A stretch of DNA of 64,000 nucleotides from Pseudomonadota bacterium (GCA_023404095.1 JAEYDD010000028.1:20843-84842); one strand, 5' to 3'; shown: positions 46,906 to 55,063, counted from the stretch's first letter. Made by a program: numbers and translations. The notes: a model not told the origin generated them from the letters alone.

Positions 46906-48033
46906 TCAATCGAGCTTTGCCATGTCGGAACGCACCACCGCGCGCAGCGCGTCGATGGGCTTGAGTTCACTGCCCTCGGCATAGTGCCAGAAGGTCCAGC
47001 CGTTGCAGGCGTCGAGCCCCTGCACCTTGGCACCGACGCGATGGATGGAGCCGGCGTCCGACCCCGACGCGATGGTGCCGTCGGCGCGGACGATGGCGCT
47101 GTGTCGCCGCTTCTGGTCGGTGAGCACGGTGCCCGGCGCGATCAGGCCGCTCTCGATCAGCGTGTTGAAGGCGACGCGCGGTTCGGCCTTCTTGCCGCTC
47201 ATCACGGTCAAGGTCTGGCCGCCGAGCGGCTGGACCGAATTGATGCGCGCCAGTGCGGCATCGATATAGTCCTGCTCGCGCTCGATGCCGACGAAATGGC
47301 GGCCCAGGCGCTTGGCGACCGCACCGGTGGTGCCGGAGCCGAAGAAGGGATCGAGCACGATGTCGCCGGGCCTGGTGGAGGCCATGATGACGCGGGCCAG
47401 CAGCGCTTCCGGCTTCTGCGTCGGATGAACCTTCTTGCCGTCGGCATCCTTCAGGCGTTCGCCGCCCGAGCAGATCGGAAACAGCCAGTCGGAGCGCATC
47501 TGCACGTCGTCGTTGGCGGCCTTCATCGCATCGTAATTGAAGGTGTAGCCCTTGGCCTTGGCATCGCGGCTCGCCCAGATCATCGTCTCGTGCGCGTTCT
47601 GGAAACGCCGGCCCTTGAAGTTCGGCATGGGGTTGGTCTTGCGCCAGACGACGTCGTTGAGGATCCAGAAGTTCAGGTCCTGCAGCGTGGCGCCGACGCG
47701 GAAGATGTTGTGGTAGGAGCCGATGACCCAAATCGTGCCGTTCGGCTTGAGCACGCGGCGGCAGGCGAGCAGCCAGGCGCGGGTGAAGGCATCATAGGCC
47801 TCGAAGGAGGCGAACTGGTCCCATTCGTCGTCGACCGCATCGACGAGGCTCTGGTCCGGCCGGTGCAGCGTGCCGCCGAGCTGAAGGTTATAGGGCGGAT
47901 CGGCGAAGATGACGTCGACCGACTGATCCGGAAGGGCTTCCAGGGCGGAAACGCAATCTCCCCGGATGATCGTGTCGATCCAGCCATTGGCACGGACCGA
48001 ACGGGCTTCGGCAAGCGAAAGGACGTGGGACAT
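46906..48033 (-). CDS. ccrM: CcrM-type adenine DNA methyltransferase (GANTC)
   Basis: CcrM methylates adenine in GANTC and paces the cell cycle in alphaproteobacteria. The 375-residue protein has DPPYNLQLGG (motif IV), the SAM motif DIVLDPFFGSGTTGAVAKRLGRHF (motif I, in the C-terminal half, beta class order), and a C-terminal domain ending EGSELKPIDALRAVVRSDMAKL, needed for DNA recognition. Length and order match CcrM. A 13-bp tandem repeat lies upstream (48081-48106). Specificity is from family knowledge. Confidence 0.95.
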   Translation of the reverse strand: MSHVLSLAEARSVRANGWIDTIIRGDCVSALEALPDQSVDVIFADPPYNLQLGGTLHRPDQSLVDAVDDEWDQFASFEAYDAFTRAWLLACRRVLKPNGTIWVIGSYHNIFRVGATLQDLNFWILNDVVWRKTNPMPNFKGRRFQNAHETMIWASRDAKAKGYTFNYDAMKAANDDVQMRSDWLFPICSGGERLKDADGKKVHPTQKPEALLARVIMASTRPGDIVLDPFFGSGTTGAVAKRLGRHFVGIEREQDYIDAALARINSVQPLGGQTLTVMSGKKAEPRVAFNTLIESGLIAPGTVLTDQKRRHSAIVRADGTIASGSDAGSIHRVGAKVQGLDACNGWTFWHYAEGSELKPIDALRAVVRSDMAKLD

Positions 48034-48080
48034 GGAATACTCGCTGATACGCTTACTCGGATACGAACTTGCTGGCCCTT

Positions 48081-48106
48081 ATGGTTACCGAAGATGGTTA
48101 CCGAAG
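48081..48106. repeat. 13-bp tandem duplication upstream of ccrM
   Basis: ATGGTTACCGAAG occurs twice head to tail (48081-48093, 48094-48106), 48 bases before the ccrM start. On the minus strand this gives two TAACC half sites, similar to but not at the spacing of CtrA boxes (TTAA-N7-TTAA). Confidence 0.8.
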
Positions 48107-48179
48107 GGTGAAGGCGGAGCGGCTCAGCGGCAAATAATCTCCAAATGGAAAAGAACGGACCGATGCGGCAAGAGACTGC

Positions 48180-48275
48180 ATGAAGAAGAGCGAAGCGATC
48201 GAACAGCTGCGGAACAACGCCGCTGCGATCCGCGCATTCGGCGCCACCTCGGTCTATTCGAGCGTCTTTGGATGG
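48180..48275 (+). pseudogene. Remnant of a nucleotidyltransferase (MNT-fold) gene
   Basis: The first 26 residues, KKSEAIEQLRNNAAAIRAFG then ATSVY, match the start of MNT-type nucleotidyltransferases, where a GSxARGEA-like motif should come next. Instead the frame reads SSVFGWQGPS and then runs through the opposite-strand monooxygenase gene. The key GSxxxG and DxD residues are missing. MNT genes usually pair with HEPN toxins; none remains here. Confidence 0.6.
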
Positions 48276-48284
48276 CAGGGCCCC

Positions 48285-48635
48285 TCATGCGGCATCGTGC
48301 ACCCGGGCGCTGTCCTCCGGCACCTCCTCGCGCTCGAACATGCCGTAGTCCCTGATCACGGAAACGACGCGCAGGCGGTAGTCGGAAAAGACGCCGTGGC
48401 GGCCGGCCTGCTGTGCGCTCCTGTGCTCGGCGGTGTTGCGCCAGGTCGTGACGGCTTCCTCGTCCCGCCAGAACGATAGCGACAGGATCTTGCCGGGAAC
48501 GGACAGGCTTTCGAAGCGCTCGATCGAGACGAAGCCGTCGATCGCCTGGAGACGGTCGCTCAGCCTTGCTGCAAGGTTCAGATAGACGTCGCGCCGGCCC
48601 GTTGCGGGGGCGACCTCGAAGATGACCGCGATCAT
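48285..48635 (-). CDS. Antibiotic-biosynthesis-monooxygenase (ABM) domain protein
   Basis: The 116-residue protein is a single ABM ferredoxin-like domain: AVIFEVAPATGRRDVYLNLAARL, GFVSIERFESLSVPGKILSLSFWRDEEAVTTWRN with the typical W and the EHRSAQQAGRHGVFSDYRLRV pattern. ABM proteins include heme-degrading and quinol monooxygenases; a role in handling reactive or small aromatic compounds is possible. Its ATG overlaps the NIPSNAP stop (ATGA), so the two form an operon under the ArsR gene next door. Confidence 0.82.
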   Translation of the reverse strand: MIAVIFEVAPATGRRDVYLNLAARLSDRLQAIDGFVSIERFESLSVPGKILSLSFWRDEEAVTTWRNTAEHRSAQQAGRHGVFSDYRLRVVSVIRDYGMFEREEVPEDSARVHDAA

Positions 48636-48961
48636 GGCGTCACCTCCGGAGCATGCGGCAGGGAGACGTTCCTGAGAAAGATCCGGTCCTCCCTCAGGAT
48701 GAAACGCTCACGCCGTGCGAAGGCATAATTCTCCGCGCCAAGCGGATCGGCGGCCAGCCGCGCGCGATAGGCCTCGTAGGCGGCGAGGCTCTCGATTCCG
48801 TAGACCCCGTAGGCGGTTGTGGCCGATCCCTCATGGGGCGCGAAATAGCCGATCAGTTGTGCGCCGTTACGCGGGATCGCCTGTCCCCAGTTGCGGGCGT
48901 ATTCGGCGAACGCCTCCTTGCCGAAAGGGTCGATCTCGTAGCGGATGAAACAGGTGAGCAT
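48632..48961 (-). CDS. NIPSNAP-family protein
   Basis: The 109-residue protein has a dimeric alpha/beta-barrel pattern: LTCFIRYEIDPFGKEAFAEYAR and YFAPHEGSATTAYGVYGIESLAAYEAYRARL, as in NIPSNAP proteins. The long frame that continues upstream is antisense to the ArsR gene and not coding. ATG at 48961 has GAGGAA upstream. It leads an operon with the ABM gene. Function of bacterial NIPSNAP proteins is unclear. Confidence 0.85.
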   Translation of the reverse strand: MLTCFIRYEIDPFGKEAFAEYARNWGQAIPRNGAQLIGYFAPHEGSATTAYGVYGIESLAAYEAYRARLAADPLGAENYAFARRERFILREDRIFLRNVSLPHAPEVTP

Positions 48962-49014
48962 CTTCGGTTCCTCGACGTTTACGATGCCTCCTGATGCCAT
49001 GTTGCACAGCGGAT

Positions 49015-49038
49015 ATGCTTCGATTACCATCGAAGTAT
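49015..49038. promoter_or_regulatory. Probable ArsR operator
   Basis: Perfect 7-base arms CTTCGAT (49018-49024) and ATCGAAG (49029-49035) around TACC, extended by AT pairs outside. It overlaps the first bases of the ArsR gene and lies 55 bases from the divergent NIPSNAP start, so it can control both. Confidence 0.65.
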
Positions 49039-49729
49039 GAAAGAAGGACCGGACATAGCCCAGATCGGCGCGCTCATCGGCGATCCCGCGCGCGCCAACA
49101 TGCTGACCGCGCTCATGGGCGGCCGGGCGCTGACGGCGACCGAGCTTGCAAGTGCTGCCGGGATCACGCTGCAGACGGCGAGTTCGCACCTGTCGAAGCT
49201 CGAAGCCGGCGGCCTTGTCGCCCAGCGCAAGCAGGGGCGGCACCGCTATTTCGCGCTCCTGGACGACGAGGTCGGCCTGCTGCTCGAGGGGCTGATGGGC
49301 TTTGCCGCCACTCGCGGCTTCCTGCGGGCGCGCCCAGGACCGAAGGATCCGGCGCTGCGCAAGGCGCGGGTCTGCTACAACCATCTCGCCGGCGATTTCG
49401 GGGTGCGGATGCTGGACCGGATGGTCGCGGACGGGCACGTCACGATCGACGGAGACGAAGCAGCACTGACCAAAAGCGGCGAAGAACGCATGCGGCAGCT
49501 CGGGATAGATGTGGATGCGCTGCGTGGCCAGCGCCGGCCCGTCTGCCGAACCTGCCTGGACTGGAGCGAGCGGCGCTCGCACCTGGCGGGCTCGCTGGGC
49601 GAGGCATTGCTTTCCCGCTTCATCGACAGGGGCTGGGCAAGGCGCAGCAACGACAGCCGCGCCATCCATTTCACGCCGACCGGCGAGCGCGCCTTCTGCG
49701 ACCTGTTTCCCGTGCCGGACCGGGAATGA
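49037..49729 (+). CDS. ArsR-family winged-helix regulator
   Basis: The 230-residue protein has an N-terminal ArsR helix-turn-helix: LIGDPARANMLTALMGGRALTATELASAAGITLQTASSHLSKLE (residues 12-56), then a 130-residue sensor region with a cysteine pair in RRPVCRTCLDW. The long C-terminal part is unusual for metal-sensing ArsR (about 100-120 residues) and resembles ArsR proteins found beside NIPSNAP or monooxygenase genes. Divergent from the NIPSNAP-ABM operon, with an inverted repeat at the shared promoter. Confidence 0.85.
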   Translation: MKEGPDIAQIGALIGDPARANMLTALMGGRALTATELASAAGITLQTASSHLSKLEAGGLVAQRKQGRHRYFALLDDEVGLLLEGLMGFAATRGFLRARPGPKDPALRKARVCYNHLAGDFGVRMLDRMVADGHVTIDGDEAALTKSGEERMRQLGIDVDALRGQRRPVCRTCLDWSERRSHLAGSLGEALLSRFIDRGWARRSNDSRAIHFTPTGERAFCDLFPVPDRE

Positions 49730-49794
49730 AGTCTCCGCGGCGGCCCTGCAAACACAGGTCACCGCAAGCCGCCGCACCCTGTTCCTCAAACGCA

Positions 49795-50232
49795 TCAGCG
49801 GCCGGAAGCCGGCGCCCGTCCCACCTGCACGCCGGGATAGCCTTCCGCAGCGACGCGCGAACAGAGATCCGACCATTCGCATCCCGCGCAGGCCGCGCGG
49901 ATCGCCTCTCCGCGAAACGCGGCACGCAGGCGGTCGAGCAAGATCTCGTCCGGCATGAGGACAGTGCCGGACGCGACGGGTTGTCCGGTCAGCCCGGCGA
50001 CGGCGACTGCGGCCAGCCGGTCCCGCTCGATCACGCTCTCGCCAAAACAGTGCGCGTCGCCGCAGAGCAGCGGCGCGCAGATGTCGTCGGGCCCGTCCAC
50101 CACTTCGATTGCTTCGCCCGCCGTCAGCCGGCGGGCGATCTGCCTGTAGTTCTCCACGAAGGCGGGGGTATAGCCCTTGCCGACGAAGGTAAGCATGCAG
50201 AGCAGGTGGTGGGCGCGCAGCCGGACGGTCAC
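49795..50232 (-). CDS. DUF1284-family cysteine-rich protein
   Basis: The 145-residue protein begins TVRLRAHHLLCMLTFVGKGY (HHLLC motif, DUF1284) and has further cysteines in DDICAPLLCGDAHCFGES and AACAGCEWSDLCSRVA, likely metal or Fe-S ligands. GTG start overlaps the bioY stop (GTGA), so it is part of the biotin unit. Its role in biotin metabolism is inferred from the operon alone. Confidence 0.8.
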   Translation of the reverse strand: MTVRLRAHHLLCMLTFVGKGYTPAFVENYRQIARRLTAGEAIEVVDGPDDICAPLLCGDAHCFGESVIERDRLAAVAVAGLTGQPVASGTVLMPDEILLDRLRAAFRGEAIRAACAGCEWSDLCSRVAAEGYPGVQVGRAPASGR

Positions 50233-50813
50233 GGCGCTTCGATCTCCTTGCCGGCAACCGCCTTCAGAAGGGCAGCGGCAAGCGCCGACTTCAGCACCGC
50301 GCCGAGGAAGAAGGGCACGACGCCCAGCATCAGCGCCTTCTCGGTGCCGATCAGCGTGGCAAGCCACGCGCCGCCGAGAACGAGGCAGAAGATGTTCGCT
50401 GCGAAATGCGCGACGAAGCTGCGCACGAAACGGGGACCTGTCCAGCCGCGTTCGGCAAGCCACCCGACCATCGCCGCCATCAGCGGAAAGGCGACAAGAT
50501 AGCCAGCCGTCGGCCCGGCGAAGGAGGCGATGCCGCCCGAGCCGCCGGCAAGAACCGGCAGGCCGACCATCGCCTGGCCGAGCCAGACCAGAACCGTGAC
50601 CGTGCCCAAACGCCAGCCATAGAGCGCGCCGATCATGGTGATGGCGAAGGTCTGCATGGTGATCGGCACCGGCACCATCGGCACGCTGATGCGCGAGGCC
50701 AAAGCGAGCGCCAGCGTGCCCGCGATCACGAAGGCGATACGAAGCGGCAGCGAGCGCGCACCCAGGCGCAGTGGGTCGAATCCGGACGGGCCGGCGACGG
50801 CGAGTTGGAACAT
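50229..50813 (-). CDS. bioY: BioY biotin transporter (S component)
   Basis: BioY binds biotin and moves it into the cell, alone or with ECF proteins. The 194-residue membrane protein has six hydrophobic segments and the family hallmarks SVPMVPVPITMQTFAITMIGALYG and FAGPTAGYLVAFPLMAAMVGWLAERG. Two BioR boxes lie just upstream. It precedes the DUF1284 gene with overlap. No BioMN is present nearby. Confidence 0.93.
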   Translation of the reverse strand: MFQLAVAGPSGFDPLRLGARSLPLRIAFVIAGTLALALASRISVPMVPVPITMQTFAITMIGALYGWRLGTVTVLVWLGQAMVGLPVLAGGSGGIASFAGPTAGYLVAFPLMAAMVGWLAERGWTGPRFVRSFVAHFAANIFCLVLGGAWLATLIGTEKALMLGVVPFFLGAVLKSALAAALLKAVAGKEIEAP

Positions 50814-50834
50814 GAAAAGGCCTCCTGTTGGCGT

Positions 50835-50844
50835 TTATAGATAA
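50835..50844. promoter_or_regulatory. BioR box 1
   Basis: TTATAGATAA, the exact BioR consensus, ends 22 bases upstream of the bioY start. With box 2 (19 bases centre to centre) it forms a double site over the bioY promoter. Confidence 0.85.
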
Positions 50845-50853
50845 CATGACAAA

Positions 50854-50863
50854 TTATCTATAA
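50854..50863. promoter_or_regulatory. BioR box 2
   Basis: TTATCTATAA, the reverse of box 1, 41 bases upstream of the bioY start. Box 1 and box 2 are two DNA turns apart, on the same face. Confidence 0.85.
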
Positions 50864-50984
50864 TTCCAACATTGGAGAGATCAGACCGGCGCGTCAAGAG
50901 ATCGTCCGAGCCATACGATGCCTGAAAGCCAGGCATAGAGCACGAATAAATCCTGTTAAATCATATGCTTATCAGGATAAAAAA

Positions 50985-50994
50985 TTATAGATAA
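50985..50994. promoter_or_regulatory. BioR box 3
   Basis: A third TTATAGATAA lies 32 bases past the bioR stop, 122 bases from box 2. It may bring a loop or mark a separate promoter. Confidence 0.75.
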
Positions 50995-51025
50995 TTTCTT
51001 GAGGACAGAAGTTTCGAAGGCGCGG

Positions 51026-51694
51026 TCAGCCGACGATCGAAAAGATTTCTCGCGTCTCGCCGCTCTCGTTGCGCACCGGCGTGCGCCCGATCCACTGGAC
51101 GTGGCGACCGAGGATGGCGGCCGCCTCGTCGCCGTTGCCGCCGCGCAGAGCGGCGAGTATGGCGCGGTGATCGTGATCGGTGCGCGGCTGCCAGCTCGAT
51201 CGCCAGGCGGAAAAAAGGAAACGGGCGCTTGCGGCATGCAGGTCGTCGATCGACGCCAGCAGCCGCGGCATGGCGCAGGGTTCCAGGATCAGGCGATGGA
51301 AGGCGCGGTTGGCCTCCTCCCAGGAGCGGACGTCGGAGGCGCCGTCGGCCGCCGCAGTGGCCGCCTCCGCCTTGTCGAGGACCGCCGGCGTCAGGTTGGG
51401 AACGGCATGCCGCAGCGCAAGAACCTCAAGCGCCGCACGCATTTCCGCCACCTCGCGCACCTCCCTGAGATCGAAGGAGGCGACACGGACGCCGCGGCGC
51501 GGCTCGCTGACGGCAAGCCCCTGGGCCTCCAGCCGGCGGAACGCTTCGCGCACGGGAACGTGGCTGGCGCCGAACTCTTCGGCGACATGATCCTGCCGCA
51601 GACGGGCGCCGGGCGACAAGGCTCCGGAGATGATCCTCTCGGCGAGGACGCGGCTGATGCGGCTTGCGAGCGTGTCGTCTTGGGTGTTTGCCAT
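51026..51694 (-). CDS. bioR: BioR, GntR-type biotin regulator
   Basis: The 222-residue protein has a GntR winged helix: SRVLAERIISGALSPGARLRQDHVAEEFGASHVPVREAFRRLEAQGL (about residues 11-57), followed by an FCD ligand domain (EMRAALEVLALRHAV ... ANRAFHRLILEPCAMPRLLASID). The three BioR boxes in the neighbouring gap identify it as BioR, the alphaproteobacterial repressor of biotin genes. ATG at 51694 begins the domain; an upstream frame start is not supported. bioY and DUF1284 follow downstream on the same strand. Confidence 0.88.
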   Translation of the reverse strand: MANTQDDTLASRISRVLAERIISGALSPGARLRQDHVAEEFGASHVPVREAFRRLEAQGLAVSEPRRGVRVASFDLREVREVAEMRAALEVLALRHAVPNLTPAVLDKAEAATAAADGASDVRSWEEANRAFHRLILEPCAMPRLLASIDDLHAASARFLFSAWRSSWQPRTDHDHRAILAALRGGNGDEAAAILGRHVQWIGRTPVRNESGETREIFSIVG

Positions 51695-51865
51695 GCGCCA
51701 CTGATAGAAGGCTCTTCCGGCGGTGTCGAGCGGCCTTGTCGGCGGCCCCAAGGTTGAGCTTTCCGCCGGCATCGTATAAAGGCCTGCACGACCGGTGGCG
51801 CCGCCGAGCTTCGAGACGGCGCCCTATGCCCCTTGCACGGGCGCCTCCCAAAAGGACAGAAATTC

Positions 51866-52555
51866 ATGGACGGCTTCGACCTCATCATCTTCGATTGCGA
51901 CGGCGTACTGGTCGATTCCGAGATCATCGCGGCGGAAGTCGAATCCCGCCTGCTGACCGAGGCCGGCTATCCGATCGGCGTGGAGGAAATGGGCGAGCGC
52001 TTTGCCGGCATGACCTGGCAGAACATCCTGCTTACGGTGGAGCGCGAGGCTTCGATCCCGCTGTCCGCCTCGCTGCTCGACAAGTCGGAAAAGCTGCTGG
52101 ATGACCGGCTTGCCCGCGAGGTGAAGGTGATCGACGGGGTGAAGTTCGCACTCTCGCGGCTGCGGCGCCCCTATTGCATCTGTTCGAACTCGGCATCGCA
52201 TCGCCTCGACCTGATGCTGACCAAGGTCGGGCTGAAGGAGATCTTCGCGCCGCACGTCTATTCGGCCAAGGATCTCGGCCCCGATCGCGTCAAGCCGAAG
52301 CCGGACATCTTCCTGCACGGCGCCAAGCAGTTCGGCGCCGATCCGGCCCGCACTTTGGTAATCGAGGACTCGGTGCACGGCATAAACGGCGCGCGCGCTG
52401 CTGGCATGCGCGTCGTCGGCTTCACCGGCGCCTCGCACACCTATCCTTCGCATGCGGACCGGCTGACGGATGCAGGCGCGGAAACGGTCATTTCGCGCAT
52501 GGTCGACCTGCCGGGCGTCATCGCCGCGCTGGCGGAATGGCAGGAAGCGATCTAG
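51866..52555 (+). CDS. HAD-IA phosphatase, phosphoglucomutase-like
   Basis: The 229-residue enzyme has LIIFDCDGVLVDSEIIAAEV (DxDG nucleophile and acid), an alpha-helical cap (about 20-95), CICSNSASHRL (motif II), KPKPDIFLHGAKQFG (motif III) and LVIEDSVHGINGARAAGM (motif IV). It groups with the YniC/beta-phosphoglucomutase-like class, acting on sugar phosphates. ATG at 51866 has AAAGGACAG upstream. Single gene, divergent from bioR with about 170 bases between starts. Confidence 0.87.
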   Translation: MDGFDLIIFDCDGVLVDSEIIAAEVESRLLTEAGYPIGVEEMGERFAGMTWQNILLTVEREASIPLSASLLDKSEKLLDDRLAREVKVIDGVKFALSRLRRPYCICSNSASHRLDLMLTKVGLKEIFAPHVYSAKDLGPDRVKPKPDIFLHGAKQFGADPARTLVIEDSVHGINGARAAGMRVVGFTGASHTYPSHADRLTDAGAETVISRMVDLPGVIAALAEWQEAI

Positions 52556-52581
52556 ACGCGCCGCAAGGCGTCGCTTTAAAT

Positions 52582-52615
52582 CCGCCGTGTCGAGGCAAAC
52601 CCGCCGTGTTGAGGC
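52582..52615. repeat. Imperfect 15-base direct repeat after the HAD gene
   Basis: CCGCCGTGTCGAGGC (52582-52596) and CCGCCGTGTTGAGGC (52601-52615). A 9-bp hairpin TCGCCGCGC/GCGCGGCGA without a T-run lies at 52703-52729. No gene seen in 52556-52759. Confidence 0.6.
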
Positions 52616-52759
52616 GCTTGCGCGCAAACGCGCGGCGCCCTGTGACATTCCCTGTGGCGTTCAACGCGCCAGTGCCCACGCAATCATGTCCGTGACGACA
52701 TCTCGCCGCGCCTCAAGAACGCGCGGCGATCATCCTACAAGCGCACAACTGATGCGGGC

Positions 52760-53308
52760 TTAATTGGTGTTGTAGGGGCCTTCGTCGAAGCCGACGTAGA
52801 TCTTGGCGAAGGAGCCGGCACCGCCGGGGATGACGACGTTGGCTTCGGTGAACACGAATTGCGCCGTGCCTTCGGCCGGGATCGTCACGCTGAACTTATT
52901 GAGGTTCGAGTAGAGCGTGTTCTCGCCATCGGAGGCGGCGACGCGGATCGGCAGGGTGACGGCGCCGGGATTGCCGGCCGGGCCCGAGACGATGCGGCCC
53001 TGGGCCAGCACGGTCACCTTCAGTTCGTTCGCCGTCTGCACGCATTGGCGCGTGGTGGCTGCCAGCGTCGCCTGGTAGATCAGCTTCTGTGGATCGTCCT
53101 TCGCACCCTTGGCATAGGTGCGGTGCACTGCGGTGCCCTCGCGCAGATAGACCTGGGGGCAGGCGCCCTGGATCACGGCCGGCTGCTGCGCGGCTGCCTG
53201 CTGCCCGGACGAAACGCCGAGATCGGTGGTCTTGTCTGTCTGGTTACATCCCGTGACGATTGCGAGCAAAGTAACGCCCAGAAGGCGGCGGCCGGTCTTA
53301 CCAATCAC
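52760..53308 (-). CDS. Lipoprotein of unknown function
   Basis: The 182-residue protein has a lipoprotein signal with lipobox AIVTGC (GVTLLAIVTGCNQTDKTTDL), then a conserved-looking periplasmic part: GACPQVYLREGTAVHRTYAKGAKDDPQKLIYQATLAATTRQCVQTA and LPIRVAASDGENTLYSNLNKF. The pattern is common in rhizobial hypothetical lipoproteins. The single cysteines beyond the lipobox could form a disulfide. Single gene, divergent from the thrC region. Confidence 0.75.
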   Translation of the reverse strand: MIGKTGRRLLGVTLLAIVTGCNQTDKTTDLGVSSGQQAAAQQPAVIQGACPQVYLREGTAVHRTYAKGAKDDPQKLIYQATLAATTRQCVQTANELKVTVLAQGRIVSGPAGNPGAVTLPIRVAASDGENTLYSNLNKFSVTIPAEGTAQFVFTEANVVIPGGAGSFAKIYVGFDEGPYNTN

Positions 53309-53665
53309 GTGTCTCTCACCCCTGCATTCGGACTTCGTGCGCCCGCTTCAACTTATAAAAAACGGGCCTTTCGAGACCCTCGCGGATGCTCTATAGCAGC
53401 GGTGCGGCAAAAAATCGATTGTCCAAAGAAGACCTTCCACTTTTTGCTGTATCCGTTCGCATGGGAGCGCTTGCGCCTTCATGCCAGGCACGCCGACGGG
53501 CCGCGCAGCCTCGTCACGCTCCGCAATGCGCGGCCGACGCCGCGACCGAACAGGAAGGAAGTTTCGTGAACGCAGACGCATGCCGCACCGGCCTCCTGCC
53601 TCCGACCGCTCCTTCGCACACGTCCACCGGACAGTTTCAGGCCGTACAAATTCAGGAATGATCAC

Positions 53666-55063
53666 GTGAAGTACATCTCGACGCGGGGCGAGGCCCCTAC
53701 CCTCGGTTTCTGCGACGCGCTGCTTGCCGGCCTTGCGAGCGACGGCGGCCTCTACGTTCCCAAGGAATGGCCCTCGTTCTCGAAGAAACAGATCCGGGCG
53801 ATGCGCGGCATGACCTACCAGCAGGTCGCCTTCACCGTGCTGTCGCCGTTCGTGAACGGCGAGATCGACGACAAGACGCTGAAGGCGATGATCGACGAGG
53901 CCTATGGCACCTTCCGTCATCCGGCCGTGGCACCCCTGGTGCAGACAGGCCCCGACGCGTTCATCCTCGAACTGTTCCACGGCACCACGCTCGCCTTCAA
54001 GGACGTGGCGATGCAGCTTCTCGCACGCCTGATGGACCACGTGCTGGCAGAGCGCGGGCAGCGCGCCACGATCGTCGGCGCCACCTCGGGCGATACCGGC
54101 GGGGCTGCGATCGACGCCTTTGCCGGACGCGAGCGCACCGACATCTTCATTCTCTTCCCGCACGAAAAGGTCTCGCCGGTCCAGCAGCGGCAGATGACGA
54201 CGTCGAGCGCGGCCAACGTGCATGCGATCGCGGTGAAGGGCAATTTCGACGACTGCCAGAACCTCGTCAAAGCCATGTTCAACGACAAGGGCTTCCGCGA
54301 GAAGATGCAGCTTTCCGGCGTCAACTCGATCAACTGGGCGCGCATCATGGCCCAGATCGTCTACTACTTCACGAGCGCGGTCGCGCTCGGCGGGCCGGAC
54401 CGCAAGATCTCCTTCACGGTGCCGACAGGCAATTTCGGCGACATCTTCGCAGGCTTCGTCGCCAAGCGCATGGGACTGCCGGTGGACCGGCTGGTGATCG
54501 CCACCAACGACAACGACATTCTCGCCCGCACGCTCAAGACCGGCCGCTACGAGATGCGCGGCGTGGTCGCGACCACCTCGCCGTCGATGGACATCCAGAT
54601 ATCCTCCAACTTCGAGCGGCTTCTGTTCGAGGCCTACGGGCGCGATCCGGCGGCGATCCGCACCTTGATGGAAGGGCTGAAGCAGTCCGGCGCCTTCGAG
54701 ATCGAGGAAAAGGCGCTGAGGGCGATCCGCAAGGAATTCCGCGCCGGCCGCGCGACGCAGAAGCAGGTGGCAAAGACGATCGCCGAAACCCTTGAAAAGA
54801 CCGGCTATCTGCTCGATCCGCACACCGCCACCGGCGTCTTCGTCGCGGCGAAGAACGCCCGCCCCGCAAGCCCCATGGTGACGCTTGCGACCGCCCATCC
54901 GGCGAAATTCCCCGCCGCGGTAAAATCGGCGTGCGGTATTGACCCGGCGCTTCCGTCGTGGCTTGCTGACATGATGCAAAGGGAGGAGCGGTTCGAAATC
55001 CTGGATCCGGAACTTGCCACCGTGGAAGCCTTCGTCGGCCAACACTCCCGAATTCGGGGTTAG
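53666..55063 (+). CDS. thrC: Threonine synthase
   Basis: ThrC converts O-phosphohomoserine to threonine with PLP. The 465-residue protein has the N-terminal YISTRGEAPTLGFCDALLAGLASDGGLYVP, the PLP Lys in HGTTLAFKDVAMQLLARL (about residue 112), and the phosphate loop GATSGDTGGAAIDAFAG. This is the long class with an N-terminal lid. The GTG start at 53666 is 5 residues before STRG, as in homologues. An M16 peptidase follows 20 bases later. Confidence 0.95.
   Translation: MKYISTRGEAPTLGFCDALLAGLASDGGLYVPKEWPSFSKKQIRAMRGMTYQQVAFTVLSPFVNGEIDDKTLKAMIDEAYGTFRHPAVAPLVQTGPDAFILELFHGTTLAFKDVAMQLLARLMDHVLAERGQRATIVGATSGDTGGAAIDAFAGRERTDIFILFPHEKVSPVQQRQMTTSSAANVHAIAVKGNFDDCQNLVKAMFNDKGFREKMQLSGVNSINWARIMAQIVYYFTSAVALGGPDRKISFTVPTGNFGDIFAGFVAKRMGLPVDRLVIATNDNDILARTLKTGRYEMRGVVATTSPSMDIQISSNFERLLFEAYGRDPAAIRTLMEGLKQSGAFEIEEKALRAIRKEFRAGRATQKQVAKTIAETLEKTGYLLDPHTATGVFVAAKNARPASPMVTLATAHPAKFPAAVKSACGIDPALPSWLADMMQREERFEILDPELATVEAFVGQHSRIRG

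Noticed and set aside
48081..48106. Call as a CtrA box pair for ccrM
   Set aside because: The TAAC half sites are 13 bases apart, while CtrA needs an 11-base period (TTAA-N7-TTAA), so only the repeat itself is reported.
48962..50257. Long minus-strand frame joined to the NIPSNAP protein
   Set aside because: The upstream part is antisense to the ArsR gene and lacks any family resemblance; the NIPSNAP domain starts with its own ribosome site at 48961.
50918..50936. Hairpin ATGCCTG/CAGGCAT past bioR as terminator
   Set aside because: Perfect 7-base arms but no T-run on the minus strand, so it is not called as an intrinsic terminator.
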